DNA of 64,000 nt from Raphanus sativus (taxonomy: Eukaryota > Streptophyta > Magnoliopsida > Brassicales > Brassicaceae). The position numbers were made by a program, and so were the translations under genes. Every line of letters begins with the position of its first letter. Positions within the stretch are counted from its first letter, which is position 1. A model generated the notes under the pieces. That model saw only the letters and a program-made list of their open reading frames with translations, ran no database searches and was not told where the DNA came from. Below are positions 20,976 through 32,687 of this stretch, in pieces. The DNA lies in the NCBI RefSeq assembly GCF_000801105.2, contig NC_079516.1, positions 47,596,908-47,660,907 of the forward strand, in the 5' to 3' direction.

Positions 20976-22722
20976 ATGGAACCGACGGTAACACCACCGG
21001 AGCCAGAGGCTCGATCCGAAGATATCTCTTTAAGCGATGATAACATAGTGAATGCGGAGAAAGCAGAGGAGGAAGAACATAGCGATTCCGGTTCAGCGAT
21101 AACCGGCGTCGATCTGATCTTCGTCGCTGGTGACGATGATATCTACGTTGAAGCGGATGGCGTTGTGGAGAGGACGAAACTGGAGCTTCCCGAGGAATAC
21201 GCGAAGAGCGTTATGGCTCTAACGTGCGATTCCAAAGCTGAATGTGGATCTTGCCATGTGTATTTGATTGGCACTGCTCATGTTTCTGAGGTTATATCTT
21301 CTTTTTTTTTTTTTTTAAATCGAAGCTTACGTCAGAAACATTGGATTCGATCGTTGTTTCAATCTTTTCGTTTTTTTTTTGTTCGTTTGTGTGTTGTTTT
21401 ATAGGAATCATGTCGAGAAGTTGAAGCTATAGTCAGCTACATGAAACCAGAGGTTGTCTTCGTGGAGTTGTGTGCAAGCCGGTTGTCTATTCTCACACCT
21501 CAGGCTGTGAAGGTTTTGCTCTGCATCACTCTTATATCATCTGTACATATGTTCTAGCTCTTCTTCTTCTTGTATTAAAGTCACGGTGTTTTTTTTTTGT
21601 TTTTTTTCAGGTTCCAACCGTGTGGGAAATGATAGACATGTGGAAGAAGAAACACAACCCGTTCGGAATAGCCTACGGATGGTTTCTTGCGAAGGCATGC
21701 TTCCCTCTGTTTTTACATCTTCTTTGATGATATAAGCTTAGATTTTCTTACTATTTAATTTAGTTCTTTTTTTTTCTTCCTCATGTTTAGATCGCAAGCA
21801 AGCTTGATGTTTTGCCTGGTGCTGAGTTTCGTGTGGCATATGAAGAAGCAGTCAAATATGGTGGCCAGGTTATTCTAGGTGATCGTCCAGTGCAGGTAAC
21901 TTTGGTTGTTCAAGAATACGTGTTTATAGTTTTAAAGTAATCTTTATGCATTGTTGTTTGTTGGAAGCAGATCACTTTAAAGAGAACATGGGCTAAAATG
22001 CCTATATGGCATAAAGTAAAGTTTTTGTACGGCTTAGTGTTTCAAGCTGTCTTTTTACCGAGCCCTGAGGAACTTGACAAAATGGTAGCAAGTCGTTTGC
22101 TTCCTGTCTCTCTTTAAAGGTTATGGTGATTCAATTTCAGTCAAGTGTTAATTGTTTTGTACGGTTATTAGCTGAAAGCTATGAACGATGCGGATATGCT
22201 AACATTGGTGATCCAGCAAATGAGCAAGGAATTTCCATCTCTCATGGATACACTTGTGCATGAGCGAGATAAGTTAGTATTGTATTCCTCTCTCTCTCTA
22301 TATATATAAAGTTCATTAGATTAGTTGATTGTGGCAGTTATTTATAAAGTTCTCTAAAACTTGTGTTTATCTTTTTGCAAAATGTTGCATTAGGTACATG
22401 GCATGTATGTTGTCAAGAGTTGCAAGTGAGCATGGTTCGGTTGTGGCAGTTGTTGGTAGAGGGCATCTCCAAGGGATCAAAAAGAACTGGGACCAACCTA
22501 TAAATGTAAGACACAATCTTATCAATCTCCAAATCATTATTATACATAAGAACAGAGCTGAGCTAATCATTATTGTGTTAATGATGTTTGCAGATGAAGG
22601 ATCTATTGGAGATACCGACGAATAAATCAGTTCTTACATTAAAGAATGTTCTGATAGCTCTGGCCATTTTAGTCGCCGGGGCAGCCATAGTTTCCCGCAC
22701 ATATCTTGCAAGCAGAGGTTAA
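20976..22722 (+). CDS. TraB-family membrane protein
   Basis: Eight exons (20976-21290, 21405-21512, 21611-21694, 21791-21895, 21971-22084, 22172-22272, 22394-22505, 22594-22722) encode 355 residues. After an acidic, disordered N-terminus of about 85 residues comes the TraB/PrgY-type domain. Visible motifs are YLIGTAHVSEESCREVEAI, PEVVFVELCASR, FRVAYEEAVKYGGQVILGDR and VVAVVGRGHLQGI. The C-terminus has one hydrophobic segment (NVLIALAILVAGAAIVSRTY) and a short tail, as in tail-anchored proteins. Family knowledge: plant TraB proteins are mitochondrial outer-membrane proteins implicated in ER-mitochondria contact and mitophagy; the domain resembles metal-dependent Tiki/TraB hydrolases, with activity unproven. 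The likely counterpart is At2g32340. The third intron has a GC donor (AAG|GCATGC) instead of GT; the flanking frame needs this border. Confidence 0.9.
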
Positions 22723-22920
22723 AGAATCTCAAGGCAGGGGAAGTTTCTCATGAGGACAATAAAAGTTAGGCTTAATAACAAATGATTTACATTGATCTGC
22801 AGCAACTGTTATAATCTTTGTTGTCATGATTTTTTTACTTTTTGATTTATTGGTTGAATAATTTTATAATAGTTTATACAAAATCAAATATCTTTCCCCT
22901 CTCACACAACTACTATTTAT

Positions 22921-23675
22921 CAGTGTTTTTAAAACCGGACCAGCGATCGAACCGAAAATATTTTGGGTCATGGGTCAATGTGGTTCGACCTGGTTCGATT
23001 AGGTTCAACCGAGTTTGATGTATTAAACCGAATTTAATAATATTTTATATATAATATACATATTTTAGAAAATAGCAAACTGAAATGTAATAACAAAAAT
23101 AAAAAATCTAATAGTTCAAATCTAAATCAATATAAAAAATACATTTAAAGTTTACTCTCCAGGTCACTATAAATTTTTATCACCTTTAAAGAAAATTATA
23201 TACATTAGTGCAACGTTGCGACGGTTGTTGATTTTCATTGTGATAGTTGTTGATTTTCTGTGTTTGAATTTGGTGGAAATCAAATTTATTGATCATTCTC
23301 TTCTATTGCTTAGTACATCGCAAAAGTTTTGCAAAGACATCAAAACACAAAAGTATAAAATACCTTGTGAATTGCAGTCTTGTAGAGAAAAAAAATGTCA
23401 AAAATAGAAATACCTTCTGAATTACAGTTTGTCAAAAAACTCTATTTTTTATTTCATTTTTAAAACTAATTATTTTATTAATATTTTTTTTTGTTTTCTT
23501 TACAGAATTTTGCCGGTTCGTTGGGTCGTCGGTTCCCGAATTTTTAACGGTTCAATATGGGTTTTTAACCGGTTCAATTTTAGTTGGGTTTTAGCATTAA
23601 CCCAATCCGGCTTGGTGTCCGGTTCACGGTTGAACCTGGTCCGACCGCCGGTTCGGTCCGGGTTTAACAACACTG
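22921..23675. mobile_element. hAT-like non-autonomous transposon
   Basis: Terminal inverted repeats CAGTGTTTTTAAAACCGGAC (left) and, read in reverse complement from the right, CAGTGTTGTTAAACCCGGAC are flanked by an exact 8-bp duplication, CTATTTAT, at 22913-22920 and 23676-23683. Length is 755 bp. The arms carry GGTTCGACC/GGTTCAACC motifs around an AT-rich centre, and no transposase is present. It sits 200 bp past the TraB stop codon, in or just beyond that gene's 3' UTR. Confidence 0.88.
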
Positions 23676-23683
23676 CTATTTAT

Positions 23684-24303
23684 ACAGAAAACATCTCAGA
23701 TTTATTTACATTAAAATGTTTTTAGTCTCAGCATGTCTCAAATTAACCTTAAGTTAATTTTTATGTATATACAATATTTGCTAGGTACATGCATGAGATT
23801 AATATTTGCTACATATGGATGGCTACACATCCATCTAAGATTAAGTATCACAACAAACCACATGAACTATATGGTGTACAATGTTATGCGATTAACATCA
23901 TAATGCTCTGTTCCAAAAAAACATCATAATGCTCATTAGTATAACACTTAAGTTAATTAACACATGTTCATATGTTTGCTAACTACATTAATTTACCATA
24001 CATTAGTCCTTTTACGTGCTGTCATATGATGGCTTTTAGCTTATATATGACAATCATTTTTCATTTATATTAGTTTTCTTTTTTTTCATTTGTTTCTTTC
24101 ATCCGTTATTCCACTGACTACCTAACCGAATATCATGCCAAATTCAATAGAATATCACGTATTGACACATAGTGTTATAACAGACACACACACACACACA
24201 ATGACACACACAAGACCCAACTACACATCAAGTTACCATCATGAATTTCTTATTTCCCTCGAGTCCTTTTTACAAGCATTTCAGCAACTTGCACCCTTCA
24301 CTC
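23684..24303. other. Intergenic, upstream of the ubiquitin-like gene
   Basis: AT-rich. Includes a short CA-rich tract near 24183-24212 (ACACACACACACACA). No gene was supported. Confidence 0.4.
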
Positions 24304-24326
24304 TATATATATATATATATATATAT
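24304..24326. repeat. (TA)n microsatellite in promoter position
   Basis: About 11 TA units lie some 95 bp before the ATG of the ubiquitin-like gene, where a TATA element is expected. It may act as the core promoter and could vary in length between individuals. Confidence 0.7.
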
Positions 24327-24417
24327 GGCTCTAATTACATTACGCATTTGTGAAATCACAATACTTTTGCTTCCCATAAATATACCAAAACATAACTAGC
24401 CCTTTTTATTTGTAAAT

Positions 24418-25252
24418 ATGATAGTGACAATAGTCTCATACAGCCAAGAATTCACCATGGAAATCAGTGAACAAGAACCTGTGTTGGACATCAAGAAACG
24501 TTTAGAACAGTTTCTTCAGATCCCAACATCATCGTTAACCCTCTTTGTCTCTTGTTGGGAACTCCTCGACGGTCTCGACATCGATGACTACCCGATCATC
24601 TCAGACGGCACAAGAATCGACCTCACCGTTACTCCCCTTTTCACCGTACCTTCTTTTACTAACCCCGCGGTTAAAAAGATCCACGTCACCGTCAAGTTCC
24701 CATCAAAGCAGTTCTCCATCGAAGTAGACAGAACCGAAACGGTAACTTTAACGTTTTTTCTCACATCTTGTTACAGTTTCTTGATTCACAAGTTAATGTT
24801 TTTTGTAGGTAAGTAGCTTGAAGGACAAGATACACCTTGTGGAGAACACACCTATAAAGCGAATGCAATTATACTTCTCTGGAATCGAGCTGGCTGACGA
24901 TTTTCGAAACCTAAACGAATATGGAATCGGTGAGTTCTCAGAGATTGTCGTGTTTCTCAAGTCAATCAACCGAGCCAAAGACGTTGCTCCGGTGAGGAAA
25001 CTATGTTTCTTGGTGCAGACGTCATCGAGTTTATTCAACGGTGCAAGAATCCCTGTGGAGATTAAGGATTCTTGTACCATCTCGGAGATGAGAGAAGGGT
25101 TACAAGCTAACAAGACGTTGCCAAGCGACGAGTATATATTCGTACACAAGCAACGGATTATGCGAGAGAATTGTAGTCTTCGTTGGCATGGTGTTGAAAA
25201 TGGTGACACTCTTTTTGTGTTTAAAGGATCTATTAGTCGTGGAAATTACTGA
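24418..25252 (+). CDS. Ubiquitin-like protein with three Ubl modules
   Basis: Two exons (24418-24741, 24809-25252) encode 255 residues. Three ubiquitin-fold segments can be followed. Residues about 1-75 start MIVTIVSYSQEFTMEI and include VLDIKKRLEQFLQIP. Residues about 84-160 start IHVTVKFPSKQFSIEV and include VSSLKDKIHLVENTP and MQLYFSGIELAD. Residues about 170-250 start KLCFLVQTSSS and include GDTLFVFKGS. None ends in the di-glycine needed for conjugation, so it is likely a ubiquitin-like adaptor rather than a modifier. The collinear Arabidopsis genes are, from memory, At2g32350/At2g32360, annotated as ubiquitin-like superfamily. Function is unknown. The intron keeps phase 0, giving RTET|VSSL. 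Confidence 0.88.
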
Positions 25253-26623
25253 TAGATTTGCATAACTAAGGTTTACTTTTCTATAAATAATTTTAAAAAA
25301 AACATCTCTCAAGAATGACATTATGAATTTTAATATATTGACTCAATAGATAGATTTTTAATTTTAATTTGAAAACAACAAATTTCATAATATATTTTTT
25401 TAAAATATAATCAATGGTTGTTAATTGATAGTACGACTAACCGGACTATATATATATGGACATAATCAAATATACTCAAAAGAGACCTTATAAATGTTCA
25501 AAAAAAAAAATTGTTATTTAACTGAAAGTGCGACTAATGGACTCTTCAAAATGATATACTGTACTATTGATTACCTAGGTGTCCAAACAAGTCTTCGGGT
25601 ATTTTCAAAGCTGTAATTAAAACATACAATGTAGTTTTGGGTAGTGTATGGTAAAACGATATGGCTTCAAGTCATAGTCAACACAATATTGTCACTATAT
25701 TTCAGAGTCAATTTTGACCAAAAATATTTCAGAGTCAAGGCAGACAATCAAATACAATAATAGATTAAGATTACTCCACTATTGCAATTTTCACATTAAC
25801 AAAGTCGCTATGATTGATTTTAACATGATTATACAAAAAAAAATGGTTATGATTTAACGACTTGAGTTATAGCTAAGCAACATAAGTAAACACCAAGTAT
25901 CCAATTAAAAATGCTAAGAAAACAATTAGCAAAAAGGCTAGACAATCAAATAAACTAAACATGCTAACACGATTAGCAAGTATAAAGAACATTGATCTTT
26001 GGTCAAAAAAAAGAAAAGAACATTGATCATTAGCACAAACTGTTGCTTTGAGCAAACCACAAACCAAATTTGGATGCATTAATAAACTAATTAGCTCAAT
26101 CTAAGAACGTAAAACTCACAGACATACAATTATATTAAACTTCGATTATAAATTTGAAAATCGATGAACATGAACAAAAAGTCCATTTAGTTTTTTTTTG
26201 GTTTTAAAGTCCGTTTAGTCTAATATTATTCACTACTATAATATTATTTCCTTTAGCATGGAAAAGTAAACACCCTTGGGTGAGAATGCCTAAATTTTAA
26301 TTTTTGAATTGTCAAATTAGATCCAACTACGAGAATATATTTAGTAGAACGATCACAGAATAGTCTAGTTTTAGTTGATGATGGAATAGATCAATCATCA
26401 ACTCATCCCAATATACCAATCTCATAATCCAACAATATTGATTACTCACACGTGGTAAAGAACAAATCAGAAATCAAAGATAAAAGACAAAGCATAAGGC
26501 CAATAAAGATCAGAGATAGATGATTCTAGAAATCTTCTGTAACTTAATGGAAATGTTGAAATTTCACGAAACTGGGTCTACGAGTTTCTAGATCATAAAC
26601 TAGAAAGATACTTATGTTAAAAT
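25253..26623. other. Intergenic
   Basis: AT-rich spacer downstream of the ubiquitin-like gene. Small reading frames on both strands lack codon structure or recognisable motifs. Nothing further is supported. Confidence 0.4.
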
Positions 26624-26633
26624 GTCTAAACAC

Positions 26634-27536
26634 TTTTTTTTTTTAATTCGAAAAAAGTTGAGATACAGTCGATAAGAAATTAAAGACAAAGAACATAAAC
26701 CAAACAAAATAAAACAAAGACATAAACAGAGCCTAAAACCCATATATGTCCACAAGTCTATTCCTTCCACCTTTCCAGAAGAATTCGATATCAATGGAGC
26801 TGACCTAAAGAACAAATGTCTTGAGCAGTTCCAACCCTAAAAGGAATATCACCAAGCCATAATAGAACCAGCAACATTAGAAACAATCGAGAGGTCAAAC
26901 TACACCAATTCCAGCAGTTGTTATCCATGTGAAACTTGCATGACCAGAAACCACCACTAAAACTAAGATACAAGGACAAAAGACCTTGAAACGCTACTTG
27001 GAAAAATGTCAAAGAAGGCCACCAGCTCTTACACGCGGACACTCGCAAGGCAGCCAAGTGACCTACAGAATAAAGACTGCCCACCTCCTCGCAAGAGAAA
27101 AACTGAAGGTCAAGTTAACTGCTTCGTCTAGAAACCATCTCCCAAAATCACAAAGGTCCAAGATAAGGTCTAGTAGATACCTCCACAGCGAACATAAATC
27201 ACAAAAAACGAACCCAAAAAGCTAACTTAGGATGCGACGAAGTGACTGAAACATCAAGAATCAAACAATAGCAGTATTCCCACGACTTCAAACTAATACT
27301 AATTCACCACACAAAAACATAAGTTCCGGTGATCGAGATGCTAGAAAAACCATCCTTCCTAGAGACATAAAACCGGCGATAGAGATGCTAGAGGAACCAT
27401 CTCTTCCCGGAGACAGAAAGCCGACGGTAAAAAGCTTTGAGAGCCTCTTTCCTCGGAGTCTTAGCCGCTCCCGGTGGCGATCAGAACCACCAACCACCGG
27501 AATAAGAAAGAAAAGACCGACGGAGGATTTCCTCTC
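26634..27536 (-). mobile_element. Non-autonomous retroposon, 903 bp, poly(A) at left
   Basis: GTCTAAACAC occurs as an exact direct duplication at 26624-26633 and 27537-27546. The segment between begins, on the plus strand, with a poly-T run, so on the minus strand it ends in poly(A). Target duplication plus tail shows insertion by target-primed reverse transcription. The minus-strand 5' end starts GAGAGGAAATCCTCCGTCGG and is GC-richer than its surroundings. Open frames on both strands show no reverse transcriptase or other known domain. It is therefore either an internally deleted LINE or an unusually long SINE-like or processed-transcript insertion. Confidence 0.75.
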
Positions 27537-27546
27537 GTCTAAACAC

Positions 27547-28680
27547 TTGTTTATGTATACACAAATTTTGAGTTGGACAAATCTGGAACTTAAGTTAAAA
27601 TGTCTACAAATTTGTTTTGCATAACGATTCCCAGAGTCCTGATAATTCCAGGCTCAAGTTAGTCTTAATATTTCTAGACCCATAAACATAATATTCTTTT
27701 GGCTCATAATTTATTATATAAAAATGTAAAACATATAAGTTTAATATTCCAAGAGCCGACCCATCAGATTTTGTTCGCTCCTCAAGGTTATTACCAGTAA
27801 AGCTAGTAAGTTAGCCTATAAATTATCTTTATCAAGCCTCTTATCGCTTTAAAAATGCTTCATTGGCTTCTGTTCATGACTGATTCTGCTTTTGCCTCAA
27901 CTCATTAATCAGTTGGTCATTGGGTAGCGTACTAGCGTGGTGCCCACATGGCTGGTCCTGAAATTTTGGAGGCCTGAAACCATCTTTATGTAAAAAAAAA
28001 TTTTGGGGGTCTAAAATATTTTTTTGGGATTTAAACCGGTGTAATTTTTTTTCAAAAATTTTGGGGACCTGTAACAAATGTTTCACTAAACATTGCTCAT
28101 GGTCGGCCGTGACAATCTGCCCTTGATTCTTGGTTTAAAGCGTAGTTAAAGTTTTCAGAAGATAACCACATAGGAGTGGTCGGATAGTACAGTCAATTTT
28201 GAAAGAATTTAGAAAGGTGTTAGTCGTGATCTGAATTTGAAACTCTCTAACTTAGATTTACCGACTAGCCTTATGAGGTGGCATGAATATCTAACTATCA
28301 TGTAGCATAACTAAATTTACCTGTCACCGGTCACAGGTGCCTCAAAGATTAGTTGGGTTTTCGGATCCGAAAACCTCCGGATTATTAAAAAATTTCAGAA
28401 GACGTCTATAAAAATAACAGACACAAATAAAAATGAAAAGGACCAATGAAATTAACTAGATAACAAAAATAATCCCAAAATAGATGTTATCTTGTTTAAA
28501 AAAAAATACTAGATAACAAAATTAAACAAAATATATCATTTTAAAGAGGAAAAAGAGGCAATATATGATTTTTTTTTGTAACTGATTTAGTGTTCTAAAG
28601 CAAGAAACGTTTTACCAATTCGTAAATAACTGATTTGCAGATGACCAAAATTACATCAAAAGCAAATAATTTAATTGGTA
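27547..28680. other. Intergenic with possible old element
   Basis: Between about 27755 and 28110 the sequence is bounded by GCCGACCCATCAG and, inverted, CTCATGGTCGGCC, suggesting a decayed inverted-repeat element. No target duplication was found. The rest is featureless. Confidence 0.3.
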
Positions 28681-28712
28681 CTAGATTTTGACCCGCGGTT
28701 TGAAACCGCGGG
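28681..28712 (-). mobile_element. Helitron 3' terminus, reverse orientation
   Basis: On the minus strand a perfect 10-bp stem (CCCGCGGTTT with its complement, one-base loop; 28692-28712) is followed by seven bases, CTAG (28684-28681) and T. This is a Helitron 3' end, so the element body lies to the right. Its 5' TC end could not be fixed. One candidate is GA|T at 30360-30361, read as TCTATTAATAATG on the minus strand. Confidence 0.7.
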
Positions 28713-30522
28713 ATAATTTTTCGAAACAATCTAAATTTATTTGATATAAATTTGTATTTTTTTATTGTATCTACATTTAGATGTTATAAATGAAACATTA
28801 TATTGAGTATTTTAAAATCCGTCCCGACCCGCTGTTAAATCGATAAATTTTGTGATCTCATATATAAATCTGGTTTAGTTTTTAATAAAAAATATTTAAA
28901 GTTCCTATAAAACCCATAATAACAGCTAATACCTAGGATCTGACTATCGGTTGAACTAATAGATGACCTAATATGCAATCCGGTTTGACTTAAATTATTA
29001 TAGTTAGAGTACTCTAATATATATTCATGAATGTTTAGATGAATGATGGATATATAATGAAAGTGTTGTTCCAATTTTAATACTATTTTTAGTCAAACTA
29101 AATTTTCATCTTGTTGTAAGCGTAATGGATCAATATTTGAGAGGATGGATATTGAAAATGAAATATATTTGAGCATCAACAATTTATATAATCTATTACA
29201 ATTTACTGATTTATGTTTGTAAATATAATTTTCATTTATTTAGTAAGTTTACTTTTGTTAGCCACATATTATTAGATTTTTTGATGTTTTGTTTATGACT
29301 TATGTTAAATTTAAAAGTTAATTTCATTAATCGCATTAATTTTGATTTATATTTGTATTATATATTAATTTTTATTTATATTTTTCTTATATATATAATT
29401 ATATTTTACAACTAATTAAACTATTGATACATATTCTCTTGCATCAATTTATGTTTAATGTAGTGTTTTATGATATAATTGTGTTAATATATTTGTTGAA
29501 TTAGTTAATATTTGATAAATATATTGCATGTGTTTGAATAGCCCGTAAAACTATGTTCGTAAAAATATCAATAATAACATGTTTCATCGTATACTAAATA
29601 TTAATAGTATCAAACTATTACTATTTTATCACATATATATAATAATATATATATATATATATATGTATATCTAATTTTAATACTCTAAATATATGAATTA
29701 TATTTTTATATATTTAGTGAGGGTTTTGAAGAAATTGTTTTTTTGCATTTGGATTAATATATAGCTGTATATATACAAATTAATAGATATATATCATTAT
29801 TTACCACATTAATAATTAAAATATAATTAATTTATTATTAAATTTCGTATTAGTTAAATTATATTCATTAGTTTAAAAATAATAAATTAGTTAATTAATT
29901 ATTATTATAACTAATTCAAAGTTACAAATAATTATTTTTCAAAAATAAAAAGATCAAATGATCATGTGGATTATAAATATATTAAGAAAATTAGTTGATG
30001 TGACTTAACATTATTTTATTTTGTTATAATTTATTACAATTTATGTATTACTTTGGTTTATTTTGAATAAATTTATCTTTAGTATTCACATTATACATTT
30101 AAATACACATATATTTTAAGTTTGATATGTTTTTATTTTATATCATAACTCTTAACTTGTTTAAAATTGTTTAAAAATTTGTTTTTAATATATTCTGTAT
30201 GTGGAATGATAATAAAAACAAAAAAAAAACAAAGTTAAGTATTTTTTTCAAATGTTTTTAAACATAAAACGTTTCTTATATAAATATTTAATCAAACCGA
30301 TTTTCTTTTGCACGTATGTAGGAATCGGTTGCATATCTAATAATATCTCATTATTAATAGATACTTGTTAGATTAAAAAAATAATATGTGATAATAATTA
30401 ATGTATTTAGTTTAGTTGGACTGTTATAATTTTTTTTGTAGTCCAAAATATAGTCGATAAATATTGCTCATGTTTTAATAGTATTGATGGGTCTTTTAAT
30501 AAACTGTTATCGTAGCAGAATA
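28713..30522 (-). other. AT-rich DNA, probable Helitron body
   Basis: Extremely AT-rich, with a (TA)n run near 29647-29664. No coding signal on either strand. Its position beside the reverse Helitron terminus makes it the likely body of that element, at least in part. Confidence 0.4.
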
Positions 30523-30977
30523 CGTACTCTACTTATAATTTCTTGTAGTATACTAACATCTCTCAAAACTTAATTGGTCGAATAATTGTAATTTATGATA
30601 TAGTCTAGCGGATGATAGATAATGTAAATCTAGTGTATACATTTGAGTTTAGTTTGAACCTTTATATTGTGATTTCAGTTATAGTTGGTGACGATGAATG
30701 GTTTTAGTACTACTATCGTTTCGCACACCTCATGAATAATTATTTTATTTCGTACTCTACTTATAATTTCTTGTAGTATACTAACATCTCTCAAAACTTA
30801 ATTGGTCGAATAATTGTAATTTATGATATAGTCTAGCGGATGATAGATAATGTAAATCTAGTGTATACATTTGAGTTTAGTTTGAACCTTTATATTGTGA
30901 TTTCAGTTATAGTTGGTGACGATGAATGGTTTTAAGTACTACTATCGTTTCGCACACCTCATGAATAATTATTTTAT
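30523..30977 (+). repeat. Near-perfect tandem duplication, 228-bp period
   Basis: 30523-30748 and 30751-30977 are virtually identical, both starting CGTACTCTACTTATAATTTC and ending ATGAATAATTATTTTAT. The only clear difference is one extra A in the second copy (TTTTAAGTACT against TTTTAGTACT). Such identity in otherwise diverged AT-rich DNA indicates a recent duplication. No coding content was seen. Confidence 0.93.
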
Positions 30978-32170
30978 ATGGTAGGGTACATGGAGTCTGA
31001 TCGATTCTATGAGTTATAGAGAAAAACAAGCATAGATTTTTTGGTAAGTGGTGGGAGAGTAACTTCGAGGATGCAATAATTTTTATAGTGATAAATAGTT
31101 ATGTTGTAAATAAAGTTATACTATAATTTTGTAATATTATAAAATGTTAATCCATTATTATTAAAACATATTAAAAATAAGCTAAATATTTATAATATGA
31201 TTTTAGTTATTTTTACATTTTTTCTTATGAAAAAGTAATACCATATACATTATTTTGATTAATTTAACATATATTCTATCATTTCGAAATTTTTAAATTT
31301 TTTAACAGTTTAATTAATTTTTTCGACAGTTTAACTATTTTTTTACGGATTACGTGATGGTTACCGAGGAGAGCCGAAATACTTTCATAGTTTCACTTTT
31401 GCACTTTCGTCAACAGTCCACGTCATGTTAAGTACAAAATTAAAACGCAACTAATCTATTCTGGGTTTTAGCAAAAAAAAAAAAACTAATCTATTCTGGG
31501 TGAAACAATACATTTATATAAGAAACAAAATTAATAAATATAAGCACTATTATATTTATTTATTAAAATATAAGAAGTTGAAAACTGAAAAAAAAATGCG
31601 CATTTGTGTTCTAGTGGATAATACAAATCAGACGTGTACATGCATGCATGATGCATGTCTAGTCCATGAATGAATATACAACCAAGGAAATTACAGGCTG
31701 TCAATTTTCCTGTAAATGGTGATATTAAGATAGCTTTAACAAAATAATATTTAAAGTGTAGGTCCCATAGAGAATAAGGGTTAATAAACTTTCAGTTACT
31801 CTTGACGAAGCAGAAAGCAACAATTCCTTTTGGAATTGGTTACACTAATTAATGAACTTTTAAAAGCAAAGAGACTTTAAAAAGAAAAAGAATATAGAGA
31901 CTTGTAAAGCAACATTTGTGATTTTAAAACTTATAGAAAAGGCCTTTAGTTTATTTAGTCGCTAATCAGTTTGTCATGGTTCTTCATAAATGTATGCGAT
32001 CTTATGATATTTCTATCAGTAATTGCTAATCAGTTCTATTTATATCACGACCCATTAAACTAATTACTTTTATAAAATAAGCCCATGACAAATGACTAAC
32101 TCTGTTTTTTTTTTTAACGAAAATGACTAACTCTGTTGAGTGTTGACAGATAAATGTACCCCTCTTATTT
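30978..32170. other. Intergenic
   Basis: AT-rich spacer. A short repeat, CTAATCTATTCTGGG, occurs twice at about 31451-31500 around an A-run. No gene was supported. Confidence 0.4.
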
Positions 32171-32651
32171 GATGAATTTGAAAACGGATCGACTCGGTGT
32201 TATAGTTAGGTCAACGGTCGGACCGGTCCAACCGGTTCAATAAGATTTTAAATTTAATTAATTTTAAAATAACATAACTATATATAAGTATAAATATAAA
32301 ATTACATTCTGATACAATTTTATATCATTATTAGAATCTAAAAAATGATATGAATAAAATAAAAAAAATATATAAAACTACAATGAAAATTAATTTATTT
32401 AGATAAATATTAGAAAATAATATGAATTTTTATGAAATCTTTTTAAATTGTGCCGTTTTTATTTTTTAAGTTGAATTTAAAAAAAAAATGAGTTTTAATA
32501 TTGAAACATGTCACTAGTTTTATCGAGTTTGAACGGTTTTTAACTGGATTGACCGGTTTAACTCATATCCGATTTTTAACACAACTCGGAACCGGTTTGA
32601 AGAATGAGTCACGATCTGACCGGCCAGTCTGGTCCGGTTTTCAAAACCATG
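32171..32651. mobile_element. Old hAT-like element with GGTTCAACC-type arms
   Basis: The left arm (GAATTTGAAAACGGATC...) is the inverse of the right arm (reverse complement CATGGTTTTGAAAACCGGAC). Both arms carry CCGGTCCAACCGGTT-like motifs around an AT-rich core, as in the intact element at 22921-23675. The flanking octamers TTATTTGA and TGATTTAA match at six of eight positions, so the target duplication, if real, has decayed. Confidence 0.5.
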
Positions 32652-32687
32652 ATTTAAAACTTTGCTCCTTCAAAAAAATTAGGTAAA

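Noticed and set aside
26791..27225. Overlapping frames on both strands (97 and 79 codons)
   Set aside because: Both lie inside the retroposon at 26634-27536 and show no known domain or codon bias.
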